64,000 bases of DNA from NCBI RefSeq assembly GCF_005222705.1, contig NZ_STGF01000004.1:186001-250000 (forward strand), in the 5' to 3' direction. Made by a program: the position numbers and the translations under genes. The notes below the pieces were generated by a model. It worked only from the letters and a program-made list of their open reading frames with translations, was not told where the DNA came from and did not search any database. Of the stretch, positions 43,322-51,692 are shown piece after piece. The number at the start of each line of letters is the position of its first letter. Positions within the stretch are counted from its first letter, which is position 1. The stretch is from Paenibacillus sp. SY21-1. GTDB lineage: Bacteria; Bacillota; Bacilli; Paenibacillales; Paenibacillaceae.

Positions 43322-44182
43322 TCACACGCCGGAATAGGAGAGGAAGCCGCCGTCTACCGGTACTGTCGTGCCCGTCACGAAGCCGGAGGAAGCGCTGTCG
43401 ACCAGCCAGAGCAGGGCGCCAAGCAAATCCTCGGGTTTGCCAAAGCGGCGCATCGGGGTGTGCGAGATGATTTTATGCGAGCGTTCGGTCAGGCTGCCAT
43501 CCTCATTCGTAAGCAGTCTGCGATTCTGCTCCGTAAGGAAGAAGCCCGGAGCGAGCGCGTTTACCCGAATGCCCTCTTCGGCCAAATGGACGGCCAGCCA
43601 TTTCGTAAAGTTCTCGATAGCCGCTTTGGCGGCGCTATAAGCAGGCACCTTGGTCATCGGCGACGGGGCGCTCATGGACGATACGTTAAGAATGACAGAG
43701 CCCGGTCTGCCGATCATTTGTCTGGCGAACGCCTGCGTCGGAATAAGCGTGCCGACGAAATTCAAATCCATGACATTCCGGAAGCCGTCAACGCTCAAAT
43801 TAAACAGCGTGGTTGTATTTTCCGCCAGCAAATGCTCGGACTTGAAGGTTTCATGAGTCGTATTCGCGCTCGGATGATTGCCGCCTGCTCCATTAATAAG
43901 GATGTCGCACGGTCCAAGCTGCTCCAGCACAGCCGCGCTTGCCGCGCTCATGCTGTCCGCGTCGGTCACATCGCAGGCGACGGAGATGGCCGTTCCTCCC
44001 GCGTCGCGGATTTCCTGGACAACCGCCTCGCCCTTTTCCGCGGTGCGGTTTAGAATCGCGAGCTTGACGCCTTGACGGGCCAGCTCAAGCGCCATAACCC
44101 GGCAGAGTACGCCTGCGCCGCCGGTGATCACGGCTACCTTGCCTGCTAAGGTTTGATAGACGGGCAATTGCAGCTCGCTCAT
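43322..44182 (-). CDS. uxuB: SDR family D-mannonate oxidoreductase (fructuronate reductase)
   Basis: Interconverts D-fructuronate and D-mannonate with NAD(H). Short-chain dehydrogenase of 286 aa: cofactor loop [31 protein letters not shown], catalytic Ser in [11 protein letters not shown] and [11 protein letters not shown] with catalytic Tyr and Lys. The extended insert at residues 95-130 and direct linkage to uxuA match the SDR-type mannonate oxidoreductase of Bacillus (YjmF), unlike the long-chain UxuB of enterics. Overlaps uxuA by 4 bases (44179-44182). Confidence 0.88.
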   Translation of the reverse strand: MSELQLPVYQTLAGKVAVITGGAGVLCRVMALELARQGVKLAILNRTAEKGEAVVQEIRDAGGTAISVACDVTDADSMSAASAAVLEQLGPCDILINGAGGNHPSANTTHETFKSEHLLAENTTTLFNLSVDGFRNVMDLNFVGTLIPTQAFARQMIGRPGSVILNVSSMSAPSPMTKVPAYSAAKAAIENFTKWLAVHLAEEGIRVNALAPGFFLTEQNRRLLTNEDGSLTERSHKIISHTPMRRFGKPEDLLGALLWLVDSASSGFVTGTTVPVDGGFLSYSGV

Positions 44183-45258
44183 CGGCCTGCCTCCTTAACG
44201 GCGGCAGCGCGGACGCAAGCATCCCAAACGCCCCACAAGTACATAATGCCCAGCGCGCGATCGTACAGGCCGTAGCCCGGTCTGCATTGCTCATCCCAAA
44301 TATGACGGCCATGATCGGGTCTTGCGTAGCCTGTATAGCCGATTTCATGGTAGGCATTTACGATGCCTGCAATATCGACAGTCCCGTCCTGCGTGCGATG
44401 CGACGATTCAATGAAATCGCCGTTCTCGTATACACGGACATTGCGGATATGGGCAAACGGAATACGATCGCCGAATTCATGGATCATGGAAATAATATCA
44501 TTGTCCGGATTGGCGCCAAGCGAGCCGCTGCACAGCGTAATGCCGTTTGCCGGGCTATCGTACAGTTGCAGGAATTTGCGGAAATTATCCTGACACGTCA
44601 TAATCCGCGGCAGACCGAATACAGGCCATGGCGGGTCGTCCGGATGAATCGCCATGCGAATGCCGTTGCGCTCGGCCACCGGAATAATTTCTTTCAGGAA
44701 ATAACGAAGGTTTTCCCACAAATGTTCTTCGGTCACGTCTTTGTAAGCCTCGAACAGTCCTGTCAGATGCTGCAGGCGTTCCGGCTCCCAGCCCGGCATC
44801 GTTAATGTGGAATTGGCGTTAATTTCTTCGACCAGCTTGAACGGATCGATGTCGATGCGGCTTTTTTCATAAAACAATGCGGTCGAGCCGTCTTCCATTT
44901 CTTTAAACAAATCCGTGCGGAGCCAGTCGAAGACGGGCATAAAGTTGTAGCAAATGACTTTCACGCCAACCTGTCCAAGCTTGTCGATCGTTTTCTTGTA
45001 GTTGTCGATATACAAGTCGCGCGAAGGCAAGCCAAGCTTGATATCCTCGTGTACGTTAACGCTTTCAACGACATCGATATGAAGACCCGCTTCGTCAGCC
45101 TGCCGTTTGAGCTCCAGAATTTTGTCCATCGGCCATTCCTCGCCTGCCGCTACATCATGCAGCGACCAGACGATGCCGTCTGTACCCGGAATTTGTTTAA
45201 TATAGCGAAGCGGAACGGTGTCGTTGCCTTCGCCAAACCATCGGAACGTCATCTTCAT
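44179..45258 (-). CDS. uxuA: Mannonate dehydratase
   Basis: Dehydrates D-mannonate to 2-keto-3-deoxygluconate in hexuronate catabolism; a TIM-barrel metal enzyme. Family blocks [66 protein letters not shown] and [20 protein letters not shown]. 359 aa, full length. GGGAGGC lies about 9 bases before the ATG. Middle gene of gntR-uxuA-uxuB. Confidence 0.96.
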   Translation of the reverse strand: MKMTFRWFGEGNDTVPLRYIKQIPGTDGIVWSLHDVAAGEEWPMDKILELKRQADEAGLHIDVVESVNVHEDIKLGLPSRDLYIDNYKKTIDKLGQVGVKVICYNFMPVFDWLRTDLFKEMEDGSTALFYEKSRIDIDPFKLVEEINANSTLTMPGWEPERLQHLTGLFEAYKDVTEEHLWENLRYFLKEIIPVAERNGIRMAIHPDDPPWPVFGLPRIMTCQDNFRKFLQLYDSPANGITLCSGSLGANPDNDIISMIHEFGDRIPFAHIRNVRVYENGDFIESSHRTQDGTVDIAGIVNAYHEIGYTGYARPDHGRHIWDEQCRPGYGLYDRALGIMYLWGVWDACVRAAAVKEAGR

Positions 45259-45275
45259 CGTGCAAAGCCTCCCGG

Positions 45276-45953
45276 TTATTTGTAATAGTGCGGATACTTC
45301 TCTTTAAGCAGCGCCTGATCGGCAATGCCCAGGCTCAAATGCTCCTGCATAAGCTGCTCCGCCGCAGCCGTATCTTTCGCTTTGACCGCATCGGCCATGC
45401 GGCAATGCTGCTCGTACAAGTTCTCCCAATTAAAATCGTCGACGAGCTTCAGCATCCGGCTGCGGTTCAAATGTACATTTAATTGCTGCATGGCGAGCCA
45501 CATATTGCTTTTGCCGCAGCCATCGAACAGGGTGCGATGGAAAGCCTCGTCCAGCTCGAACATGGCGTTATAATCCTGTTTCGCAATCGTGCGCTGCTGC
45601 TCCAAGAGGTTAAGCTCCAGCTTAGCGGCAGCTTCTGCGGGGAACTGCATGCAGGCGAGCCGGATGACGGCCTTCTCAAGCTGCTCGCGCATAAATCTGG
45701 CTTCCTCCACAAGGGCGGTGTCAATAAGCGAGACGAAGGTTCCGCGCTGCGGCAGCACCTGTACCAGCCCTTCCTGGGCGAGCCGCATAAAGCTTTCCCT
45801 TACCGGAGTTCGGCTGACCTGAAAGCGAGCTGCGCTTTCATTCTCGGACAATGGCGTACCGGGTGGAAGCTCCAGCATAAGAATCTGCTCGCGCAGCTTC
45901 CAATACACCTCATCGCGAGCCGACATAACCTGTTTTTTTGTGCCAAATCCCAT
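45276..45953 (-). CDS. GntR family regulator (FadR/FCD subfamily) of the uxu operon
   Basis: 225-aa repressor-type regulator: winged helix (GTPLSENESAARFQVSRTPV, RESFMRLAQEGLVQVLPQRG) and an all-helical FCD effector domain (MREQLEKAVIRLACMQ, LDEAFHRTLFD) that binds small carboxylates, probably a hexuronate pathway intermediate. AAGGGAG precedes the ATG. First gene of the operon, 17 bases before uxuA, so it is autoregulated if it binds the promoter at 45977-46020. Confidence 0.9.
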   Translation of the reverse strand: MGFGTKKQVMSARDEVYWKLREQILMLELPPGTPLSENESAARFQVSRTPVRESFMRLAQEGLVQVLPQRGTFVSLIDTALVEEARFMREQLEKAVIRLACMQFPAEAAAKLELNLLEQQRTIAKQDYNAMFELDEAFHRTLFDGCGKSNMWLAMQQLNVHLNRSRMLKLVDDFNWENLYEQHCRMADAVKAKDTAAAEQLMQEHLSLGIADQALLKEKYPHYYK

Positions 45954-45976
45954 GCGAACACTCCCTTACGTTTACA

Positions 45977-46020
45977 CTTACATACTACCATACAAGTTAA
46001 GGGGTGTGAAGCCGGTTTCG
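45977..46020 (-). promoter_or_regulatory. Promoter of gntR-uxuA-uxuB with operator and cre-like site
   Basis: On the minus strand, TTCACA (46010-46005), 17-base spacer, TAGTAT (45987-45982). The element CTTGTATGGTAGTATGTAAG (45996-45977, minus) overlaps the -10 and is a candidate GntR operator. TGAAGCCGGTTTCG (46007-46020) differs from the CcpA cre consensus at two of 14 positions and overlaps the -35. Confidence 0.5.
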
Positions 46021-46049
46021 ATCGCTTTGCAACGTTTTTTTAAAGACGG

Positions 46050-46090
46050 AAAAGGACCGCCTCCCATAGAATCCTGAAGGAGACGGCCCT
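46050..46090 (-). terminator. Imperfect hairpin, possible terminator for the alpha/beta hydrolase gene
   Basis: AGGACCGCCTCC (46053-46064) pairs with GGAGACGGCCCT (46079-46090) with two mismatches; on the minus strand it is followed by CTTTTCC. It lies about 270 bases after the hydrolase stop, so the assignment is tentative. Confidence 0.4.
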
Positions 46091-46188
46091 GCATGCGCCG
46101 TAGCCGCAGGCTAGGCTTGCTTGATGGAAGCGGCGGGCTCAATAGCGCTTAGCTGCTCCATCAGCGTTAATATGAGAAGGAGGGAGTT

Positions 46189-46302
46189 ATGCCCTCGTTT
46201 ACAGCTTATTTTGCTGGCTTGCTTGAGTATTTCCGATACTTGCATGATGCGGTTGCGCTCCGTTCGATCCGTATTAAGGGCAGATTATGGATAGGGGGTT
46301 AA
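46189..46302 (+). CDS. Possible small protein of 37 aa
   Basis: In the 400-base gap between gntR and the hydrolase gene, AAGGAGG (46177-46183) stands 5 bases before an ATG that opens 37 codons (start MPSFTAYFAGLLEYFRYLHD, end RLWIGG). The N-terminal part could form an amphipathic helix and the end is basic. The stop codon lies inside the perfect hairpin at 46277-46310. No family recognised; support rests on the ribosome site alone. Confidence 0.35.
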   Translation: MPSFTAYFAGLLEYFRYLHDAVALRSIRIKGRLWIGG

Positions 46303-46310
46303 TCTGCCCT
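46277..46310. repeat. Perfect 11-base inverted repeat (hairpin)
   Basis: AGGGCAGATTA (46277-46287) and TAATCTGCCCT (46300-46310) with a 12-base loop. There is no T tract on either side, so it is not a classical terminator; it could protect an mRNA end or be a protein site. Confidence 0.6.
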
Positions 46311-46357
46311 GTGCATTATTACCCTAGCTTCGCGAAGCTGAAACAGACTGCTGCGAA

Positions 46358-47248
46358 TCAGGTGCGGCTTGCTGGCGATTGCTCTTCATCCTTGAGCGCG
46401 CTACGGTTTTCTTCCCGCTCATCCAGCGTTTTGACATAGGTTTGCATCACTCTTGCGAGCTGGTCCGCCACCTCCAGCAAGCTCATATGAGCGACGCCTT
46501 CAAAGGTCGTTTCCAAAATGTGCGGATACGTATAGGTTTTGTTCGTTTCGAACAGATTGGTCAGTGTAAAGCTCTCGTCAGGCTTCACTACGGAATCCTC
46601 GGCGCCTGCGACAATCAGCACCGGATATCCGGCCCGCGCCAGCACGTGGCTGCGGTCGCGGCGATTCATCATGCCTTCGATCGTTGCAATAGCGGCATCG
46701 GGCGTAACCTGCTGACCGTTGCGGATAAGCTCCTCCAGCTCGGCCTGCATTGTGTCGCGATTGCCTGAGCCGAACAGCTGCGGCACGAGCTTGCGCAAAT
46801 AGGCGTTCATGCCGCCGGCCTGAATGGCCGCGATATCCTTGACCCGCTGCTTTCTCGCAGCTTCGTCGTCGGGCAGCACGGTCGAGTGAATCAGGGCCAA
46901 GCCGCTGACCCGATCCGGATACAGCTCCGCAAACGCGGCAGCCACATATCCGCCCAAGGAGTGGCCGAACAGAATCACCTTGTCGATGCCAAGAGCGTTG
47001 AGCAGCTCCGCGATATCCTTGGCCAGCAGCTCCATGGAATGATTGCTGCCGGAGCTGCCGGAGCCTCCATGAGCGCGCAGATTCGGCATCAGGATCCGAT
47101 GCTCTTCGTTCAGATGGCTACAAATTTTGCGCCAGTAATACGAAGAGCCGCAAAAGCCGTGCAGAAGCACAATCGCTTTTTTATCGCCGTTACCGCATTC
47201 TTCATAGACCAAATCGATGCCATTAACGTGTATACGTTTCTTTTCCAT
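46358..47248 (-). CDS. Alpha/beta hydrolase fold protein
   Basis: 296-aa esterase, lipase or peptidase-like enzyme. HGFCGSSYYWRK forms the oxyanion loop, GHSLGGYVAAAFAELYPDRV carries the nucleophile Ser, AGAEDSVVKPDESF the Asp region and EGVAHMSLLEVADQLARVM the His. The ATG at 47248 is preceded by GGTGAGATCG; an in-frame GTG at 47257 overlaps that site. A charged tail of about 15 residues follows the fold. Substrate unknown, no operon partner. Confidence 0.88.
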   Translation of the reverse strand: MEKKRIHVNGIDLVYEECGNGDKKAIVLLHGFCGSSYYWRKICSHLNEEHRILMPNLRAHGGSGSSGSNHSMELLAKDIAELLNALGIDKVILFGHSLGGYVAAAFAELYPDRVSGLALIHSTVLPDDEAARKQRVKDIAAIQAGGMNAYLRKLVPQLFGSGNRDTMQAELEELIRNGQQVTPDAAIATIEGMMNRRDRSHVLARAGYPVLIVAGAEDSVVKPDESFTLTNLFETNKTYTYPHILETTFEGVAHMSLLEVADQLARVMQTYVKTLDEREENRSALKDEEQSPASRT

Positions 47249-47504
47249 CGATCTCACCAGCCTTTTCTATCGTTAGTTTGGTTATGAAAGGTTCGAGTGA
47301 TTAACCTTAAACGCAAAGCTCGGGCGCTGAAACAGTTAAATCTGCGCCGGATATTTTGCCTCATTATAAGCCGCCCAAAGTCTTTGCTTTGCATGCATGG
47401 CGTAACGTTCGGCATGCAAAGCGGATGTTTCAAAGACAAGCCTGAGGTTTAATTACATACCATGCCACACCAAACTTGGAGTCTACAGCGAACGGGAGGA
47501 ATTA

Positions 47505-47906
47505 ATGATGAATGCAATCACAAGTACAAAAGTACACACAGTGAATAATCCGGTGGAAGTCCAGGAACAAGTATACAAGTTCCAAACGGAAGGCTACGCC
47601 AAGGAGCGCATTTTCGTCCTCACCCATGACAAGGACCGTACCAAACGATTAGCCGAAAATACGGATGCCGAAAAAATAGGAATCGCCGAGGAAGGGCTTG
47701 GAACCGCCATAGCCAACGTGTTCCGTTCAACGGGAGACGAGCTGCGCGCCAAAATGAGATCGCTTGGCATTTCCGAGCAGGACGCCGAGCGGCTGGAGCG
47801 GGAGATGGACCAGGACAGAATTCTCGTCATTGCCTGGGGCGGCAAGGAATTTGGCGATCGGGAATATGATCCGTCGATCTACTATTATCCGCATTACGTC
47901 GTCTGA
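47505..47906 (+). CDS. General stress protein of the YflT/GSP17M type
   Basis: 133-aa soluble protein; VNNPVEVQEQVYKFQTEGYA followed by RIFVLTHDKDRTKRLAENT is the YflT family core, and the acidic C-terminus (DRILVIAWGGKEFGDREYDP) is usual. In Bacillus YflT belongs to the sigma-B regulon, and here it lies directly before the sigma-B locus. GGGAGG is 5 bases before the first of two ATG codons. AGGTTTAA at 47445-47452 is a perfect-looking sigma-B -35, but no GGGWAW -10 follows at the right distance. Confidence 0.85.
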   Translation: MMNAITSTKVHTVNNPVEVQEQVYKFQTEGYAKERIFVLTHDKDRTKRLAENTDAEKIGIAEEGLGTAIANVFRSTGDELRAKMRSLGISEQDAERLEREMDQDRILVIAWGGKEFGDREYDPSIYYYPHYVV

Positions 47907-47931
47907 AGCGCCAGGCGCTGACAATGATGAG

Positions 47932-47955
47932 CCTATCCGGGAGGATAGGTTCTTT
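47932..47955 (+). terminator. Short hairpin terminator after yflT-like gene
   Basis: CCTATCC (47932-47938) and GGATAGG (47943-47949) with a GGGA tetraloop, followed by TTCTTT. Confidence 0.7.
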
Positions 47956-48054
47956 GCCGTAAGAGGGGAACCTGGGGCGCGGGTATAATGAAAAAAACAG
48001 CTGCCCCAGTTGATTGACTATCGGAGCAATTTTGCCCACAATAAAGATAACGTT

Positions 48055-48083
48055 ACGCGAAACGCGCGATAGCCGTTTGCGCC
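48055..48083 (+). repeat. REP-like stem-loop, short copy
   Basis: GCGAAACG (48057-48064) and CGTTTGCGC (48074-48082) form a stem around ATAGC. It shares CGATAGCCGTTT with the two longer copies at 54639 and 54739 but lacks their ~25-base middle part. Confidence 0.55.
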
Positions 48084-48097
48084 TAAGGAGCTAGGGT

Positions 48098-49234
48098 ATG
48101 AGTATTTTAATCGTGGACGATAACGCTACGAACCAGCTTATTATTAAGACGATTCTGAACAAGGCCGGTTATCAGGATTTGAAGGTGTTCTCTTCCGCGC
48201 ATGGCCTGTATCAATATTTGGATATTTATAACGAGGACGCTACAGAGGTTACGGTGGATCTTATTCTGATGGATATGATGATGCCGGAAATCGACGGACT
48301 TGAAGCATGTAAGACGATTTTGGCAGTGGAGCGCTACAAGGATATTCCGATCATTTTTGTAACAGCGGTTGGAGATTCGAGCAAAATGGTGGAAGCGATG
48401 GACGCCGGTGCAAGCGACTATGTAATGAAACCGATTAACAAGCTGGAGCTGCTCGCCAGAATCCGATCCGCGCAGCGGCTAAAGCGGGAAATCGACTGGC
48501 ACAAGGAACGCGATCAGACGATGCGGTTTAAGCTGGAGCTGGCCAAAAAGGTACAGCGCAATGTGCTGAGCCAGCCGATCAACGATGAGAATATCGATAT
48601 TTCGGCTATTTATCAGCCCTCCTCCGAGCTCGCCGGCGACTTCTATGAATGGCATCAGATCGATAAGCAGCGCTACGGCATTATTTTGCTTGATGTCATG
48701 GGACACGGCATCGCCTCCTCGCTCGTCTGCATGTACATTTCGTCTTTGCTAAGAGACGCCATTACCCGGATCGTGGACCCGGAGCAGGTCATGCGCGAGT
48801 TGAATCGCTACATGCAGCAGCTATACAAACGGGACGAAATTTTAAACTATTATTTTACGGCTATCTATTTGGTCGTGGATACGGAGCGTAAAACGATTGA
48901 GTATGTCAATGCCGGTCATCCGCCGGGCGAGGCGCTTATCGACGGTCAGGTGGTCGAGCTGAATCAGGGCTGCAGCGCAATAGGGCTGTTCAATAACATT
49001 GACATCAACAAGGGCGTCCTGCGCTTCCGCGAGCCTGTCAAAATTATGCTCTACACGGACGGACTGCTGGACGTGATGGGAGACGAGCAAGACAGCAAGC
49101 TGAAAGAGATGATGGGAGGCTGGAAAGAGCACCAAACCAGCTGTCCTAAGGAGCTGCTCAACCAAGCGATAAAAGAGCATGTGAACGGGCAGCAGAAGGA
49201 TGACATTTGCCTGGTTATGGTTACAACAAAATAA
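48098..49234 (+). CDS. rsbY: Response regulator with PP2C-type phosphatase (RsbY-like)
   Basis: Receiver domain (phosphoacceptor Asp59 in LILMDMMMPEIDG, Lys in YVMKPINKLELL) joined by a short coiled linker to a SpoIIE/PP2C phosphatase domain (SSELAGDFYEWHQIDKQRYG, LLDVMGHGIASSLVCMYISS, VNAGHPPGEALI, LYTDGLLDVMG). 378 aa, the size of Bacillus cereus RsbY. Expected to dephosphorylate the RsbV-like anti-anti-sigma factor after phosphorylation by the hybrid kinase at 51689-54448. AAGGAG precedes the ATG by about 10 bases. Confidence 0.9.
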   Translation: MSILIVDDNATNQLIIKTILNKAGYQDLKVFSSAHGLYQYLDIYNEDATEVTVDLILMDMMMPEIDGLEACKTILAVERYKDIPIIFVTAVGDSSKMVEAMDAGASDYVMKPINKLELLARIRSAQRLKREIDWHKERDQTMRFKLELAKKVQRNVLSQPINDENIDISAIYQPSSELAGDFYEWHQIDKQRYGIILLDVMGHGIASSLVCMYISSLLRDAITRIVDPEQVMRELNRYMQQLYKRDEILNYYFTAIYLVVDTERKTIEYVNAGHPPGEALIDGQVVELNQGCSAIGLFNNIDINKGVLRFREPVKIMLYTDGLLDVMGDEQDSKLKEMMGGWKEHQTSCPKELLNQAIKEHVNGQQKDDICLVMVTTK

Positions 49235-49339
49235 GTTTCTCCTTAAGGTGTGAATCTGTTTCAAACCGGGCAGAAAGGTTTATATGTAAGCATAGCGGCA
49301 TACATAAGCGACATTCTGTATGTGAGGGAGGGGACTCAG

Positions 49340-49912
49340 ATGAAGAACCTGTTAATTGCTGTCTGTTTCATTGGCGCGGTTTGCGGAATATCCGCCGATG
49401 CGGCGCCGGGCAAGGCGTTGTCCGAACGGCCCGAGCAGACAACGATTGTAACGCGTTCCGAACTCAAGGGAAACCTGACCTACGCTTCCCACACATCCGT
49501 CACAGCGGAGCGCATCGAGGCGGTTTCCGAGAAGCCGAAGCCCCGATTGCAGCTGCTGTCCGTAAACGGAGTATCGTTGTACGATAGCCGACAAGACGTT
49601 ATCCGCAAGCTTGGCGAGCCGCTCTCTACGGAGAAGGATGAGCTTCTGGCCGGAATGGAAATGCTGCACTATCCCTTTATGACCATTTATTTGATCGGCG
49701 AGTCTATCGATTTTGTAGAGGTCGCGCACACTGCGGAGCGCATCGTCGTAGACGATGTGGAATTGCTTGCAACGGAGGCATCGATAAAGGAGGCGTTTGG
49801 CGAACCGGATTTTGTAGCGGAGGACGGAATCGTCTTTATACGCAACGGATTTGCGCTCAAGCTGTTTCTTGATGAAACGACGAGGGATCTGACGTCTATC
49901 ACCTATTTTTAA
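49340..49912 (+). CDS. Secreted protein of unknown function
   Basis: 190 aa with a signal peptide (MKNLLIAVCFIGAVCGISAD). The mature part has two similar units, NGVSLYDSRQDVIRKLGEPL and LLATEASIKEAFGEPDFVAE, which recall the short (b)-a-a-b repeats of SmpA/OmlA-like envelope proteins. No firm family. GGGAGGGG lies 8 bases before the ATG at 49340. It sits between RsbY- and RsbV-like genes in the same direction and so may be a member of the stress operon. Confidence 0.7.
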   Translation: MKNLLIAVCFIGAVCGISADAAPGKALSERPEQTTIVTRSELKGNLTYASHTSVTAERIEAVSEKPKPRLQLLSVNGVSLYDSRQDVIRKLGEPLSTEKDELLAGMEMLHYPFMTIYLIGESIDFVEVAHTAERIVVDDVELLATEASIKEAFGEPDFVAEDGIVFIRNGFALKLFLDETTRDLTSITYF

Positions 49913-49957
49913 AATAGAAGATCATACAGATTACAATTTGCGAGTGGAGTGAATAGA

Positions 49958-50284
49958 ATGATGGCAGAAAAATTTCAAATTATTCAAGAGGAAGCAAACG
50001 ATCAAACGATTCTTCATATTAGCGGCGAGCTTGATTTATCGGTTGTGCCTCAGCTTAGGGGGGCGCTTGAGCCCGTGATGAACCGGACGGATAAGGCTCT
50101 TGTGCTTAATCTTCAGCATTTGAAATATATCGACAGCACCGGAATCGGCATCATCGTTTCGGTTCTTAAATTGCGCGATGAGCTTAAAGCTCCTTTTTAT
50201 GTACGGGAGGTTCCTGCATCGATCAAGCGTTTGTTTGATCTGACGGGCATCTCGAGGTATTTAGTGGAAGGAAAAGAGGTTTAG
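49958..50284 (+). CDS. rsbV: Anti-anti-sigma factor, STAS domain (RsbV-like)
   Basis: 108-aa STAS protein. The regulatory phosphorylation site is Ser60 in YIDSTGIGIIVS. Unphosphorylated it should bind an RsbW-type kinase and free the sigma factor. GTGGAG lies 8 bases before the ATG at 49958 (second ATG 3 bases on). It is followed after 2 bases by an RsbW-like gene. No second STAS gene is seen in the window. Confidence 0.92.
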   Translation: MMAEKFQIIQEEANDQTILHISGELDLSVVPQLRGALEPVMNRTDKALVLNLQHLKYIDSTGIGIIVSVLKLRDELKAPFYVREVPASIKRLFDLTGISRYLVEGKEV

Positions 50285-50286
50285 GC

Positions 50287-50715
50287 ATGAACGATATCCA
50301 TTTGCAGATACCGGCGCATGCGGATTATATTGATATGGTAAGAATTTGCTTGTACGGCATTGCTTCCAAGATGAGCTTCGCATACGAGGACATCGAGGAT
50401 ATGAAGGTTGCCGTTTCGGAAGCTTGCAACAATGCGGTTGTGCACGGCTTTCAAGGCGGCGAGCCCGGTATGATCGACGTACGTTTCCGCTTTGATCAGC
50501 AGTCGCTGACGATCAAAATTAAAAATGACGGACCGGAATTCATGTATGCCGAAGCCGTTGACAATGCGGCTCCGCTTGTCGAGGATGAGGTAAGCAACCT
50601 TAAAGTCGGAGGGCTCGGCATTTACCTGATGCAAGCGCTCATGGATGATGTTGAAGTTTTGTCCGACAACTCTTGGACGGAAGTGATTATGACCAAATAT
50701 GTACCCGAGCACTGA
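50287..50715 (+). CDS. rsbW: Serine kinase / anti-sigma factor, RsbW-like (copy 1)
   Basis: 142-aa GHKL ATPase: YEDIEDMKVAVSEACNNAVV holds the N-box, IKNDGPEFM the G1 region and VGGLGIYLMQALMDDVEV the G2 region. It starts 2 bases after the rsbV stop with GAGGTTTAGGC as site. A clear paralogue lies at 55353-55793 (shared DMKVAV(S/T)EAC, GGLGI(Y/F), DxVEV). It is separated from the sigma factor gene by two minus-strand genes. Ends at a strong bidirectional terminator. Confidence 0.9.
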   Translation: MNDIHLQIPAHADYIDMVRICLYGIASKMSFAYEDIEDMKVAVSEACNNAVVHGFQGGEPGMIDVRFRFDQQSLTIKIKNDGPEFMYAEAVDNAAPLVEDEVSNLKVGGLGIYLMQALMDDVEVLSDNSWTEVIMTKYVPEH

Positions 50716-50734
50716 CAGGAGATCCCAAGGTATA

Positions 50735-50792
50735 CAACAAAGCCGCAATCGGCCGCTTACTCTCCAGTAAGCAATCGATTGCGGCTTTGTTG
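50735..50792. terminator. Strong bidirectional terminator between rsbW and cheR-like genes
   Basis: CAACAAAGCCGCAATCG (50735-50751) and CGATTGCGGCTTTGTTG (50776-50792) form a perfect 17-base stem with a second inner stem GCTTAC/GTAAGC. Confidence 0.92.
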
Positions 50793-50831
50793 ATAGGTCT
50801 GACTTTTTCGAAATAACCAGCGTATTGTTGG

Positions 50832-51692
50832 CTATAGCTTGCGGAAAATTCTTTCCCCGGCGTTAAAATCCTCATATTCCGATTTTAAATCCGAAAACAA
50901 CGATTCCATATGGCCTAAGCAAAGAAAACCGTTTTTGGTAAGGCTGTTGAAGAACAGCTCGTGAACTCTCCCTTGCAGCTCGGAATCAAAATAGATAAGC
51001 ACGTTTCGGCATAAGATCAGATGGAATTCGTTAAACGAACGATCCGTTACAAGATTATGCTGGGCAAAGGTGATTCCGGCCTTTATCGCCTCGCTGAAAT
51101 AAGCAAATTCGTGATCGGTTGTGTAATAAGTGGAGAACTCTTGCAGTCCCCCGGCCTGAATGTAATTTTTGGTAAAGGCTTGCATGCGCTTCAGCGGGAA
51201 TTTGCCTTGCTTGGCAGCAGCGATAGCCGCTTCGTTCATATCGGTCGCATAGATTTTGGATTTATGCAGAAGCCCTTCCTCCAGCAGCAGAACAGCCATG
51301 GAATAGGCCTCTTCGCCTGTGGCGCAGCCCGCATGCCAAATGCGGATCTCCGGCTCCTGACGCAGCAACGGCAAGGTCTGCTCGCGAAAGGCTTGAAAAA
51401 AGGACGGGTCCCGGAACATTTCCGTCACCTTAATCGAAAAGTCGTTCAGCAGCTTGTTTATAAAGCTTGGTTCATGGAGCACCTGCTCGAGCATCGCCGT
51501 TACGGTCGGCAGACGCTCGATGTTCATGCGATGGTCGATCCTCCGGTTTAAGGAGGATCGCAAATAATTGCGGAAATCGAAGCCATACAGGCGATAGATG
51601 CCCTCCAGAAGCAAATCAACCTCAATTTGCCGCAGCAAGTCGCCATCTTCATGAGCTTGCGCCATAAATTCATAATCGTTGAACGGCATCAT
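50832..51692 (-). CDS. rsbM: CheR-type methyltransferase (RsbM-like)
   Basis: 286-aa SAM-dependent glutamate methyltransferase: RSSLNRRIDHRMNIERLPTV in the N-terminal helical domain, IWHAGCATGEEAYSMAVLLL as SAM loop, KIYATDMNEAAIAAAKQGKF and LILCRNVLIYFDSELQGRVH. The ATG at 51692 overlaps the stop of the hybrid kinase gene by 4 bases, so the two are coupled. In Bacillus cereus the CheR-type RsbM methylates the kinase RsbK and restrains sigma-B; the same gene pair here suggests the same job. No CheB methylesterase is nearby. Confidence 0.88.
   Translation of the reverse strand: MMPFNDYEFMAQAHEDGDLLRQIEVDLLLEGIYRLYGFDFRNYLRSSLNRRIDHRMNIERLPTVTAMLEQVLHEPSFINKLLNDFSIKVTEMFRDPSFFQAFREQTLPLLRQEPEIRIWHAGCATGEEAYSMAVLLLEEGLLHKSKIYATDMNEAAIAAAKQGKFPLKRMQAFTKNYIQAGGLQEFSTYYTTDHEFAYFSEAIKAGITFAQHNLVTDRSFNEFHLILCRNVLIYFDSELQGRVHELFFNSLTKNGFLCLGHMESLFSDLKSEYEDFNAGERIFRKL

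Noticed and set aside
47445-47475. AGGTTTAA before the YflT-like gene as sigma-B promoter
   Set aside because: The -35 is good but no GGGWAW -10 follows at 12-15 bases; left as a remark only.
48074-48099. Sigma-B-like promoter GTTTGC-N13-GGGTAT before the RsbY-like gene
   Set aside because: The GGGTAT overlaps the ATG start codon and the ribosome site lies in the spacer, so it cannot be the promoter of this gene.
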